13,037 bases of DNA, taken from positions 1 to 13,037 of the forward strand of contig DJVC01000066.1 of the NCBI GenBank assembly GCA_002440765.1, read 5' to 3'. The DNA comes from a bacterium UBP3_UBA6266 (GTDB lineage: Bacteria > Auribacterota > UBA6266). Made by a program: the position numbers and the translations under genes. Position 1 is the stretch's first letter. Each line of letters starts with the position of its first letter. Positions 6,063 through 13,037 of this stretch are shown here, piece after piece. The notes under the pieces were generated by a model that saw nothing but the letters and a program-made list of their open reading frames with translations, was not told the origin of the DNA and made no database searches.

Positions 6063-6091
6063 ATTTTACGCCTTTAGGCCGATTTTCTCAA
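6063..6091 (-). promoter_or_regulatory. Strong sigma70-type promoter of the EF-Tu-domain-like gene
   Basis: On the minus strand, TTGAGA (6091-6086, 5/6 match) is followed by exactly 17 bp and TAAAAT (6068-6063, 5/6). The start point would be near 6056, only about 18 nt before the ATG, so the leader holds little more than the strong ribosome site. The spacer contains a small GCCT-TT-AGGC inverted repeat. Confidence 0.65.
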
Positions 6092-6115
6092 GAAATGACT
6101 TTTGTTAAAAAAGAC

Positions 6116-6144
6116 TTTATATAAAACCGATTTTCTTCTATAAA
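6116..6144 (+). promoter_or_regulatory. Candidate promoter of the phosphatase gene, implying a leaderless mRNA
   Basis: TTTATA (6116-6121, 4/6) and TATAAA (6139-6144, 5/6) are spaced by 17 bp. The -10 box ends 6 bp before the ATG at 6151, so transcription would begin at or next to the start codon. No SD is present in front of that ATG, which agrees with leaderless translation. An in-frame TAG at 6145-6147 rules out an earlier start. Confidence 0.4.
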
Positions 6145-6150
6145 TAGTAC

Positions 6151-7524
6151 ATGCGGACTATAATCAAAAAAATGTATCCGATGCTCGGGCCTCATCTGGA
6201 TTCTTTCTTAAAGGACCAGACAATACTTATAAAAAGCAGGATACGGCTGTTCACGCTGCTCACGATAATACTTTTTTTTATCGGCAACCTGTTAAGTTAT
6301 CTTTTTTATCCCTATGATTTCAGGACAGATGAAATCCCCATAATGGCCGTAGTCCTCCTCAGCAGCGGAATCGTGCTGTTCCTGAACAAAAAAACAAAAA
6401 CCATGAGATCCGCAAAACTCATAGCCATGCTCTTCACGGTGTTCCTGTTAATCAACATAACCAAATTACATATCATTTATTCGAACTACATAGAAATAGG
6501 CCCTGCTCTTTACATGTTTATGCTGTTTTTCGTCTCGTTCACCATCCCATGGGCGGCTCTTGACCTTATACCGATAACTTTCATGCACATGGCCGCTTAT
6601 TCAATCCTCCTTTTCCACCTGGAAAAGTATATGCCCGAAGTCACGCGCGCGGTCAAAAACCCGCAGATGCTTTTTGACGGCATAATCTTTCTCTTTCTCG
6701 GATTTATCCTCTGCGCGGTAATAAGAAAAAAAGAAATCGCAAGAGAAATCCAGAACTACATACTCCTGAAAGAAAATGAAATACAGAATATCCAGATGCA
6801 GAAAGAGCTTCAGCTCGCGAACAGGGTCCACAACACTCTTATACCCAAATCCATCAGCACGGACAAAGCGGACATAGCCGTGACTTATATCCCTATGAAC
6901 TATGTCGGCGGAGATTACGCCAAACTCCATTTCATCGATAACGATAAAATAATGTTCATCATATGCGATGTGACCGGGCACGGGGTATCGGCCGCGCTCC
7001 TGGTAAACAGGCTCCATACAGAATTCGAACGCCTCGCGCAGGAACATAAAGACCCCGGAGTTCTCCTTAAGGAGATGAATGATTTTATCGTCAAGTCATT
7101 CGAAGGCACGGATATGTTTTTAAGCGCTTTCTGCTGTCTGCTCGATTTCGGGAAAAAGACGCTTTCCTATTCAAACTACGGGCATCCGCCGCAATATATA
7201 TACAGGATATCCGATTCCGATATAGCCAGGCTTGAACCTCAGGCAACCCTGATGGGCATAATGATAGAAGACAAAGATAAAATCCATGAATTAAAAGTCA
7301 ATTTCGAACCAAAGGATAAAATCCTGCTTTTCACGGACGGCGTGAATGAAACGATGAACAAAGGCAGGGAAGAATTCGGTATCGCGCGGCTGGAAGGCTT
7401 CATCAGGGACAATCACCGGACCGGCGCGCTTTTATTCAACCAGAAACTCATAGACCGGCTGAAGGACTTCAGCGGCGGCAATTTCCAGGATGATATACTG
7501 CTGATATCAATTGACATCAAATAA
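6151..7524 (+). CDS. Six-helix membrane protein with PP2C/SpoIIE-type serine phosphatase domain
   Basis: The protein has 457 residues. About six hydrophobic helices (roughly 36-56, 61-78, 88-107, 115-136, 138-157 and 173-191) form an integral-membrane sensor region. A charged helix, likely a coiled-coil linker (about 193-228), leads to the phosphatase domain (about 228-457). PP2C/SpoIIE motifs are complete: YVGGDY (D255), CDVTGHGVSAAL (D273, G276), SNYGHPP, LLFTDGVNETMN (D396) and FQDDILLISI (D447, D448). These acids bind the two Mn/Mg ions that activate water. RsbU/SpoIIE relatives dephosphorylate STAS antagonists of anti-sigma factors, so the STAS protein at 4211-4603 is a candidate substrate (inference; the genes are not in one operon). 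The ATG lacks an SD. The last 8 bp overlap the 3' end of the convergent SixA-like gene. Confidence 0.93.
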   Translation: MRTIIKKMYPMLGPHLDSFLKDQTILIKSRIRLFTLLTIILFFIGNLLSYLFYPYDFRTDEIPIMAVVLLSSGIVLFLNKKTKTMRSAKLIAMLFTVFLLINITKLHIIYSNYIEIGPALYMFMLFFVSFTIPWAALDLIPITFMHMAAYSILLFHLEKYMPEVTRAVKNPQMLFDGIIFLFLGFILCAVIRKKEIAREIQNYILLKENEIQNIQMQKELQLANRVHNTLIPKSISTDKADIAVTYIPMNYVGGDYAKLHFIDNDKIMFIICDVTGHGVSAALLVNRLHTEFERLAQEHKDPGVLLKEMNDFIVKSFEGTDMFLSAFCCLLDFGKKTLSYSNYGHPPQYIYRISDSDIARLEPQATLMGIMIEDKDKIHELKVNFEPKDKILLFTDGVNETMNKGREEFGIARLEGFIRDNHRTGALLFNQKLIDRLKDFSGGNFQDDILLISIDIK

Positions 7525-7999
7525 CGCCGGGTGTGATAAGCCATTCCAGGCTCCATTCCTTCCCGTCGCCCCTTTTGAAACACGCGACCGAAGACGTATC
7601 GAAAGAAACGGGCTTTAATTCTTCTTTCCCTCCAAGCAAAAGACCCGCGGCCTTTTCAACAAAGGGAATATGGCTCACCACCATAATATTTTTTGATGTT
7701 TTTGCCAGGTCGGTTATAAGTTTCCCCGGGTCGTCGCCGGGCAGGAGGTTTTCTTTCTCAAAACATTTTCTGACGCGCAGCAAATCCTTCAAAATCCCAG
7801 CCGTCTGCCTTGCGCGCAGTTTGGCGCTATGCCAGATTTCATCGGGCAGCACCATAAAGCCGCACAGGGATTCCGCGACTTTGATAGTCTCATACTTGCC
7901 GACATCAGATAAGGGTTTTTCGGGGTTTTCCGTTTCCGGAACCGCGGCGCCGTGCCTGACCAGATACAGCTTTGTACATTTTTTTTCCACAGCGCTCAC
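7517..7999 (-). CDS. sixA: SixA-like phosphohistidine phosphatase (histidine phosphatase superfamily)
   Basis: The protein has 160 residues, a normal SixA length. The nucleophile motif LVRHG (R15, H16, G17) is followed by LSDVGKYETIKVAESL, then SAKLRARQTAGIL (R62 or R64), then VVSHIPFV with the second catalytic histidine H110. In E. coli, SixA removes phosphate from phosphohistidine in phosphotransfer proteins. Other small members act on phosphorylated metabolites, so the symbol describes the subfamily only. The start is a GTG whose first base is the last base of the stop of the PHP-APH gene (TAGTG), a typical sign of translational coupling. An in-frame GTG three codons later is an alternative. 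It is the last gene of the five-gene operon and overlaps the convergent phosphatase gene by 8 bp. Confidence 0.87.
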   Translation of the reverse strand: MSAVEKKCTKLYLVRHGAAVPETENPEKPLSDVGKYETIKVAESLCGFMVLPDEIWHSAKLRARQTAGILKDLLRVRKCFEKENLLPGDDPGKLITDLAKTSKNIMVVSHIPFVEKAAGLLLGGKEELKPVSFDTSSVACFKRGDGKEWSLEWLITPGVI

Positions 8000-9510
8000 T
8001 ATACAATCCTCCCATAAATATCCATTGATTCCGATATCAACCTGTCCATTTCAGGGCCGTCTCCTTTTCCCACTTTTATAAAATAAGCGGCTATGCTCAA
8101 ATTAGCCCTTATTTTGAAAAAATTAACTTTTTTCATAAACGATTTGCCGTCTTCCACCCCGGCCTCCCGGGCGTAAAACCCCAGGAACTGCTCTTCGGGA
8201 TACAGTTCTTTTATCCCGGGAAGCGCGCCTAACTGGGAAGAAAACTGGGCAAGAAAATATCCGACGTCGTATTCCTTTAAAAACCTCACTGAATTCCCGA
8301 AATCAATCACCGAGACAAACAAAGTGCTGATATCATGGTTTAAATCCTGCCCTATTATGATATTTTTCGGATGATAATCCCCGTGATTCTGAATAAACAA
8401 GGATGAATCCTTTTTGAAATATCCCTCTTCTCCCTCTTTTACAAACTTTATTAATTTTTCGGCTTCACGCGCATAAGGGCTGTCGACGCCGATAAACGAT
8501 TTTAAATATGATTCAATCCTTTTTTTCTCTTTTTTCGCCGTTTCACCGGCGCCGGTGAGCTCAAGCTTTAAAGAATGCAGGCGCGCGAGCCATTTTGCCG
8601 ACAATTCAAAATAATTCCGCCCGGCAGCAGGATTTATATTTGCAAGAAGATCGAAAAGGCTTTTTCCCCTTTGCCCTTCTTCCATCACAAGCATTTTCCC
8701 GTCGTCCTTATCAATAACAGCGGGAACCCTGAATGCCCCTTTTTTGAAACCCCGGGAATAAACTTCCTGCAATATTCTTGTGGACTCCTCCAGTTTTTTC
8801 CATTTTTTCCCGTCGGAAACCTGTTTTAAGATTATTCTATCCCTGAATTCATCATTTCCTTTTGTCCCCAATGTTAACTCGGTAACGGTTATATTGCTGC
8901 CCGATTTCGGTATTTCCTTGAAAAAGGGCCGGCACCGGCCGCCTCTGATTTCAGACGCTAATTCCTTTATGCCGCGGACCGGATGGTCGAACTGGGTGGG
9001 CAATATAGCCGAAAACCCGGATGAATGGGTATCGCTTCCGGCAACCGCCGTAAATTTATGCGTGTGCCAGAATGACAGGCCAAGCACGTTTTCACGCGCA
9101 GTATGATTCCCGCTGAAAATCTCAACCGCGTCAAGATCCGCGCTCAAGAAATATTTTTTATCGGGTATCCTGCCCTCTCTGAAAGGATGCGCCCATACCA
9201 GAGCGGCATCAGGCCAGTCAACCCTCAGTTTTCCAAGCGTCGTCTCTTTTTTTATGCTTTCAGCGGCTCCGAAAACAAGGACATGCCCTATTTCAGTGGC
9301 AACTTCCTGAGCGGATAATATTAAAAAATCATCTCCCACCGAAGCCTTTTTCTTTAAATTGCCTATTTCCTCATCCGTCCACAAATACTGATGTTCGGTA
9401 ATCACCATACCCTGCAGGTGTTTCCTGAAAACTTTGTTGACGAGTTCCACGGGATCTATTTTGCTGCATGAAGAGTGTTTGTTTGTATGACAATGCAATT
9501 CGAGAAGCAT
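7999..9510 (-). CDS. PHP-domain phosphoesterase fused to APH-type kinase domain
   Basis: This 503-residue cytosolic protein has two domains. Residues 1 to about 205 are a PHP metallohydrolase: ELHCH (H6, H8), ITEH (E39, H40, in place of the usual TDH), SAQEVAT (E69), GHV (H76), WAHPF (H108) and GSDTHS (D160, H162), so the metal-binding set looks complete. Residues about 206-503 are an aminoglycoside-phosphotransferase/choline-kinase-like domain. It has a likely ATP-binding Lys (ILKQV, K229), a helix Glu near 241-242, a hinge LVMEEG, the catalytic loop NHGDYHPKNI (D378, N383) and the metal motif VIDFGN (D403). PHP proteins hydrolyse phosphate esters. APH-fold kinases phosphorylate small hydroxyl compounds or proteins. 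The pairing suggests opposed or sequential phosphate transfer, but the substrate is unknown. The ATG has an SD (AAAGGACGG). It lies 15 bp after the transglutaminase gene and is coupled to sixA. Confidence 0.87.
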   Translation of the reverse strand: MLLELHCHTNKHSSCSKIDPVELVNKVFRKHLQGMVITEHQYLWTDEEIGNLKKKASVGDDFLILSAQEVATEIGHVLVFGAAESIKKETTLGKLRVDWPDAALVWAHPFREGRIPDKKYFLSADLDAVEIFSGNHTARENVLGLSFWHTHKFTAVAGSDTHSSGFSAILPTQFDHPVRGIKELASEIRGGRCRPFFKEIPKSGSNITVTELTLGTKGNDEFRDRIILKQVSDGKKWKKLEESTRILQEVYSRGFKKGAFRVPAVIDKDDGKMLVMEEGQRGKSLFDLLANINPAAGRNYFELSAKWLARLHSLKLELTGAGETAKKEKKRIESYLKSFIGVDSPYAREAEKLIKFVKEGEEGYFKKDSSLFIQNHGDYHPKNIIIGQDLNHDISTLFVSVIDFGNSVRFLKEYDVGYFLAQFSSQLGALPGIKELYPEEQFLGFYAREAGVEDGKSFMKKVNFFKIRANLSIAAYFIKVGKGDGPEMDRLISESMDIYGRIV

Positions 9511-9525
9511 TAAGCCGCCGTCCTT

Positions 9526-11436
9526 TCAAATATTATACCGTTTTACCATATATCCCCTGATAAAATTGACATATTCAGCCTTCTTCTTTTCTTCAATACC
9601 GGAGCCTGAAATCTTTTCCGAAAACTCAGATAAGGTCTGGCACTTCTCCCTTATTACGCCCCTGCGCTTCAATTCTTTCTCCACAGCAAGATATTTCGCC
9701 CTCATATCCTGAATGCCGTCAGGGATATTATAAGAGGCAGCCATCTTCTTTTTGAAGGATAAAATTTTTCTCAGGACCGTCTTTCCGAAATACCACAGAA
9801 ACAGGACGGCTATCAGGACTTTAAAGAAAAGAGTATTGACAAACCAGAACAACCCTTCCCTGTAAAACCTGTCCGCCAGCCGCCGGAATTTCAAAACCGC
9901 AATATCGTAATAATCGCCAAAAGGATACTTTTTTTTCATCAAAGCCGGCATGGCGGAAGGAGGCGTCGTTTCCACAACCTGCCATCCCATACCTTCAAAA
10001 TAAGCCTCAACCCACGCGTGCGCGTCCTTGTTCCTCGCAATCCAGTAGCCGCCGGTTTCGTTTTTTTCCGTAACAAGAAAGCCGGTTACATACGCCGCGG
10101 GAATTCCCATAGACCTCAGCAGAAGGACAGCGGAAGACGCGAAATATTCACAATGCCCCTTTTTCATATTGAAAAGAAATTCTTCAACAGGGTCAAATTC
10201 CCTCGACAGAGGAACCCCCAGTTTATAATCATAATTATCATGGAAATATTCCGCTATCAAACCGGCTATTTTCTTTTTGTCTTTCTCCCCTTTTGATATT
10301 TCAAACGCTTTTTCCCTGATTTTTTCCTTAAGGTAACCCGGCACTTCAAGACACCGGGAAGGTTTTATCTGAAAATCGTTTCGCGATAATTCCTCAATCC
10401 GGTAAAAAATCGCGGGCTTGCCGGACATATCGGAAATATTCCCGAAAGCGTCAACTTTCATTTTGTCCGAACCGGAAACAACCCTGAAAGGATATTCCCC
10501 GTAAAAAACCGTCCTGCTCAGGTCCGAATCTTTGAATACGGAAATTTGCCGCAACTTTTTCCCTCCGCCGTCCCCGGAAACTATAAAACTGTTTTCCTTC
10601 CCTTTCCTGTCAAAAGGCAGATACTTATCCCCGCCTTCGGGGTTCCGCCATACACCGCGCGAATAATAGAGATATGATTTGCCCCTCACATATTCAGGAT
10701 TATCTTCGGCAAAAATCCGCAGGCACACGTTATGCTGATTGAGTTTCCAGAGAAATTCCGGAAGACTGCCTATCATGGAGTTCCCCGCAAAAGCATCGTC
10801 AATGCTCCTGGAAATACTGCCGCTCCACAAAAACCTCATCATATAATTCTCAACCGGCCAATAAAAAGCCCTGAAGGAGAACACCGCAAGGGAAACGGTG
10901 AGATACGAGAAAATCACCGCAAGGCTTATGATAAAATAATATTTTACCTTCACGGCGCCTTTCAGTCCCCGGACAGACTCCACGTTAATAAAAAAGAAAA
11001 ATGAAATAAATAAAGCCGCCACCATCAGCGAATGCAAAAGAATATTTGAATCATAGACATCCTGCGCGCAGATTATGCACATCATCGAGCAGAAAAATAT
11101 CGTTTCCCCGCTGTTTCTCCGCGGATTTGCCAGATGCATTATCTGGACAGCGACAAGATATTGAGCAAGGATATACGCAAGGCGCGCGAGTATAAACCCG
11201 TTGTCAACATCCGAAGGATAAAATTTCAGCAGCAGAACAAACGGAATGGACAAATACACATATGTCATAAAATCAACGTTAAACCGCAGAAAAGGTTTTT
11301 TTGCCTTAAAAAGTAAAATTAAGGCCGTAAATACGACCACGGGGAATATCACCGAACCCATGGTAAGCGACGGGTAAAGGGCGCTCAGAAAAACAATCAA
11401 ATATGAAAAAATATAATCTGTCTTTTTATGAACCAC
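9526..11436 (-). CDS. TgpA-like membrane transglutaminase (DUF3488/transglutaminase-like/DUF4129)
   Basis: The 636-residue protein follows the TgpA plan. An N-terminal membrane region of about five to six helices (roughly 9-44, 57-72, 82-100, 112-150 and 167-190) is followed by an extracytoplasmic transglutaminase-core domain (about 360-495). A further helix lies at about 533-550, and a cytosolic DUF4129-like tail (575-636) contains GVIREKCQTLSEFSEKI. Catalytic motifs are KKGHCEYFASSA (C429) and KDAHAWVEAYF (H473). The third position is VVETTPP, so Glu489 stands where the family normally has Asp in an F-D-P-T-P-like motif. TgpA in Pseudomonas is an essential periplasmic-facing protein with transglutaminase activity. 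The start is a GTG with a moderate SD (GGGCGGGA). It lies 15 bp from each neighbour in the MoxR/DUF58 operon, its usual setting. Confidence 0.9.
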   Translation of the reverse strand: MVHKKTDYIFSYLIVFLSALYPSLTMGSVIFPVVVFTALILLFKAKKPFLRFNVDFMTYVYLSIPFVLLLKFYPSDVDNGFILARLAYILAQYLVAVQIMHLANPRRNSGETIFFCSMMCIICAQDVYDSNILLHSLMVAALFISFFFFINVESVRGLKGAVKVKYYFIISLAVIFSYLTVSLAVFSFRAFYWPVENYMMRFLWSGSISRSIDDAFAGNSMIGSLPEFLWKLNQHNVCLRIFAEDNPEYVRGKSYLYYSRGVWRNPEGGDKYLPFDRKGKENSFIVSGDGGGKKLRQISVFKDSDLSRTVFYGEYPFRVVSGSDKMKVDAFGNISDMSGKPAIFYRIEELSRNDFQIKPSRCLEVPGYLKEKIREKAFEISKGEKDKKKIAGLIAEYFHDNYDYKLGVPLSREFDPVEEFLFNMKKGHCEYFASSAVLLLRSMGIPAAYVTGFLVTEKNETGGYWIARNKDAHAWVEAYFEGMGWQVVETTPPSAMPALMKKKYPFGDYYDIAVLKFRRLADRFYREGLFWFVNTLFFKVLIAVLFLWYFGKTVLRKILSFKKKMAASYNIPDGIQDMRAKYLAVEKELKRRGVIREKCQTLSEFSEKISGSGIEEKKKAEYVNFIRGYMVKRYNI

Positions 11437-11451
11437 AATCAGTCCCGCCCG

Positions 11452-12702
11452 TTAAATAACATCGACATTGCCTTTGACATCGTTTTTACCGAGTATTAAA
11501 GCTTCCCCTATCTCATCGGAGGCGGCGTTGGGGTCAAGCCCGCAACTCTTATCGCTTATTATAATCCTCTTTAACGCGCAACCGCTTTCCACAATATGTC
11601 TGCAGAACCTTTCTTTTTCCCTGTCCCACCCGAGAAGCACTATCACAAAAGTCGTTATGGCGGGCAAATCGTCTTCAAGCATGCCCGCAAGATTGGTTAT
11701 ATTGTTTTTGGGGCCGGAGTCAACGCATGACAGAAGATCCAGAATATTTTCAAAATACGCGAAACTCCTGCCGGCTCTCAGGTAATACAGTTCCGAACCG
11801 TGAGCAAAAATATCCACAATATATTCTTTCCTCGCCAAAACATCGGCTATTGACGCCGTAAGGGAAACTGCCGATTCAAAACATTCTTTCTTTTCCCTGC
11901 CGCTTTTCCCCGATCCCACAAAAGTATCGAGAATCAGCGCTATCCTGCAGAAATATTCTTCCATAAACTCTTTGACCACCGGTTTCCCGAGGCGCGCCCA
12001 CGCATTCCAGTGAATGTTGCGTATTAAATCTCCCTCGACATATTCCCTGTCTCCTATATACTCCATTGAATCGCCGATATTGGACGACATCATAAAACCG
12101 CCCGGCTGATACCGCCTGCCGACCGGGATATCAACGGATGACACCGGCCAGAACCGGGGATAAACAATAACCGAGAAACTTACAGGCAGGTCATCTATCT
12201 TATTCCATACCCCGAAAGGGAAAGCCGTTTCTATCCGGTGTTTTTTTATCTCATACACACCCCTTCCGGAAGCTTTCATCCTGCATACGACAACCGCCTT
12301 CCCGCCGGCGGGAATAGAGACAGGGCCCGACTGCCCGACTATCTTCAGCTTTATATCCGAGAAAAGCGGATAAGCGGAAACCCCGAACACACAGTTTTTT
12401 CCATTATTCACAATTGTTAACTCAAGTTCAAATTCAGAATCACACACAACTCTTTCGGGAAAAGAAACTTCCAGCCTGACCTTCATCGGCATAAACACGG
12501 AAAATATTTCCGTTATAAAAAAAACCCCGAAAATACCGCACGCAAGAAAATAAAAAGGAACGCTTATGCTCAGGCTGCCAAGACTTGTCGAAATAACAAG
12601 AAAAAATAAGAGTATTTTACCGAAAGATGTAAGGCGTTCCTGCCATATCTTTCTCAAGTATCGGATAAATTTTAAGGTTATGGATTCGTATTTGAAGCGC
12701 AT
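11452..12702 (-). CDS. DUF58 domain-containing membrane protein
   Basis: The product has 416 residues from the ATG at 12702. The frame extends four codons to a TTG at 12714, but neither start has a strong SD. Two adjacent hydrophobic helices at about 27-45 and 47-67 anchor the protein. A beta-rich region follows (VRLEVSFPERVVCDSEFEL, then FPFGVW near 161-166). The DUF58 signature is REYVEGDLIRNIHWNAWARLG (219-239), followed by the strand ALILDT (255-260) of a von Willebrand A-like fold. The full metal-site pattern DxSxS is not present there (LDTFVGS). DUF58 proteins are regularly encoded between MoxR ATPases and TgpA-type transglutaminases. They are thought to be handled by the ATPase in cell-envelope or metal-insertion tasks, but their precise role is unsettled. 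The MoxR stop lies 21 bp upstream. Confidence 0.9.
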   Translation of the reverse strand: MRFKYESITLKFIRYLRKIWQERLTSFGKILLFFLVISTSLGSLSISVPFYFLACGIFGVFFITEIFSVFMPMKVRLEVSFPERVVCDSEFELELTIVNNGKNCVFGVSAYPLFSDIKLKIVGQSGPVSIPAGGKAVVVCRMKASGRGVYEIKKHRIETAFPFGVWNKIDDLPVSFSVIVYPRFWPVSSVDIPVGRRYQPGGFMMSSNIGDSMEYIGDREYVEGDLIRNIHWNAWARLGKPVVKEFMEEYFCRIALILDTFVGSGKSGREKKECFESAVSLTASIADVLARKEYIVDIFAHGSELYYLRAGRSFAYFENILDLLSCVDSGPKNNITNLAGMLEDDLPAITTFVIVLLGWDREKERFCRHIVESGCALKRIIISDKSCGLDPNAASDEIGEALILGKNDVKGNVDVI

Positions 12703-12723
12703 TTTTACCGGCAATCAATATTT

Positions 12724-13037
12724 TTAAACCGGGATTTCGGTATTTGAAAGTATTTCAGCGATAACGTTTTCTTTTTTCACACCGGAATACCTGGATTTCG
12801 TATTGAGCACAAGCCTGTGAGGAAACACCGGCATCGCCATTTCCTTGACATCCTCCGGTATCACATACTCACGGCCTTCGATGTACGCCTTGGCCCGCGC
12901 GCACATAAACAGCATCAAAGCCCCTCTTGTCGATATTCCCAGTTTTATATGAGAGTCGGTCCTGGTGGAGTCGGCTATTCTTATTATATACTGGACTATT
13001 GATTCTTCCACCTTGACCTTTTTCACCTCATTCTGGA
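12724..13037 (-). CDS. MoxR-family AAA+ ATPase, C-terminal lid domain only (5' part beyond the window)
   Basis: Only the last 104 or so residues are inside the window, and the reading frame stays open to the right edge. They match the C-terminal lid (AAA_lid_2) of MoxR ATPases: an opening like QNEVKKVKVEESIVQYI, then STRTDSHIKLGISTRGAL, then ARAKAYIEGREYVIPEDVK, then FPHRLVL. The Walker A and B motifs would lie outside the window. The GTG at 13026-13024 could be misread as a start, but residues before it fit the family (QNEV), so the gene is longer. MoxR proteins act as chaperone-like ATPases on partner proteins such as the DUF58 product encoded next. As the first visible gene of the operon, it places the main promoter beyond the window. 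Confidence 0.88.
   Translation of the reverse strand, partial: QNEVKKVKVEESIVQYIIRIADSTRTDSHIKLGISTRGALMLFMCARAKAYIEGREYVIPEDVKEMAMPVFPHRLVLNTKSRYSGVKKENVIAEILSNTEIPV

Noticed and set aside
7533..8081. 182-codon plus-strand frame
   Set aside because: It is antisense to sixA and the end of the PHP-APH gene, both of which have clear catalytic motifs. The frame itself shows none.
13024..13026. GTG as the start of a short 100-residue protein at the right edge
   Set aside because: The residues upstream remain in frame and match the MoxR lid domain, so this is an internal valine codon of a truncated gene.

Overview
The window looks like chromosomal DNA from an uncultured bacterium of moderate GC content. 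Isoleucine codons are often ATA, start codons include GTG and probably GTG-type starts with purine-rich Shine-Dalgarno (SD) sequences, and promoters look like sigma70. The gene content would fit a deep-branching lineage such as Omnitrophota, Elusimicrobiota or a Goldbacteria-like group. That placement is a weak guess, because no rRNA or marker gene is present. I found no mobile element, CRISPR array, tRNA or rRNA.

Left part (1-2830): a truncated membrane-anchored protein and a WYL-domain transcription regulator lie on the minus strand. A SIMPL-domain protein lies divergently on the plus strand. A 39-residue desulforedoxin-type iron protein (minus, 2465-2584) has a near-consensus promoter. A perfect inverted repeat sits upstream of the regulator, overlapping the expected -35 region. 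One arm of it, with flanking bases, recurs at the predicted transcription start of the desulforedoxin gene, which suggests a small regulon.

Middle part (2834-7524): short transcription units alternate in strand. They are a MATE efflux pump (+), a STAS anti-sigma-antagonist-like protein (-), an uncharacterised ATP-grasp ligase (+), an 85-residue stand-alone EF-Tu domain-2-like beta barrel (-), and a six-helix membrane protein with a PP2C/SpoIIE phosphatase domain (+). The STAS protein and phosphatase could be two parts of a partner-switching pathway whose kinase is not in the window. Convergent genes are packed with 3 bp, 6 bp or -8 bp between them.

Right part (7517-13037): a five-gene minus-strand operon reads from right to left. 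It begins with a MoxR AAA+ ATPase (truncated by the window edge), a DUF58 protein and a TgpA-like membrane transglutaminase, a well-known conserved trio. It continues with a PHP phosphoesterase fused to an APH-type kinase domain, then a SixA-like histidine phosphatase whose GTG start overlaps the stop of the fusion gene. The extension of the trio by a kinase/phosphoesterase fusion and a phosphatase is the best candidate here for an undescribed system.
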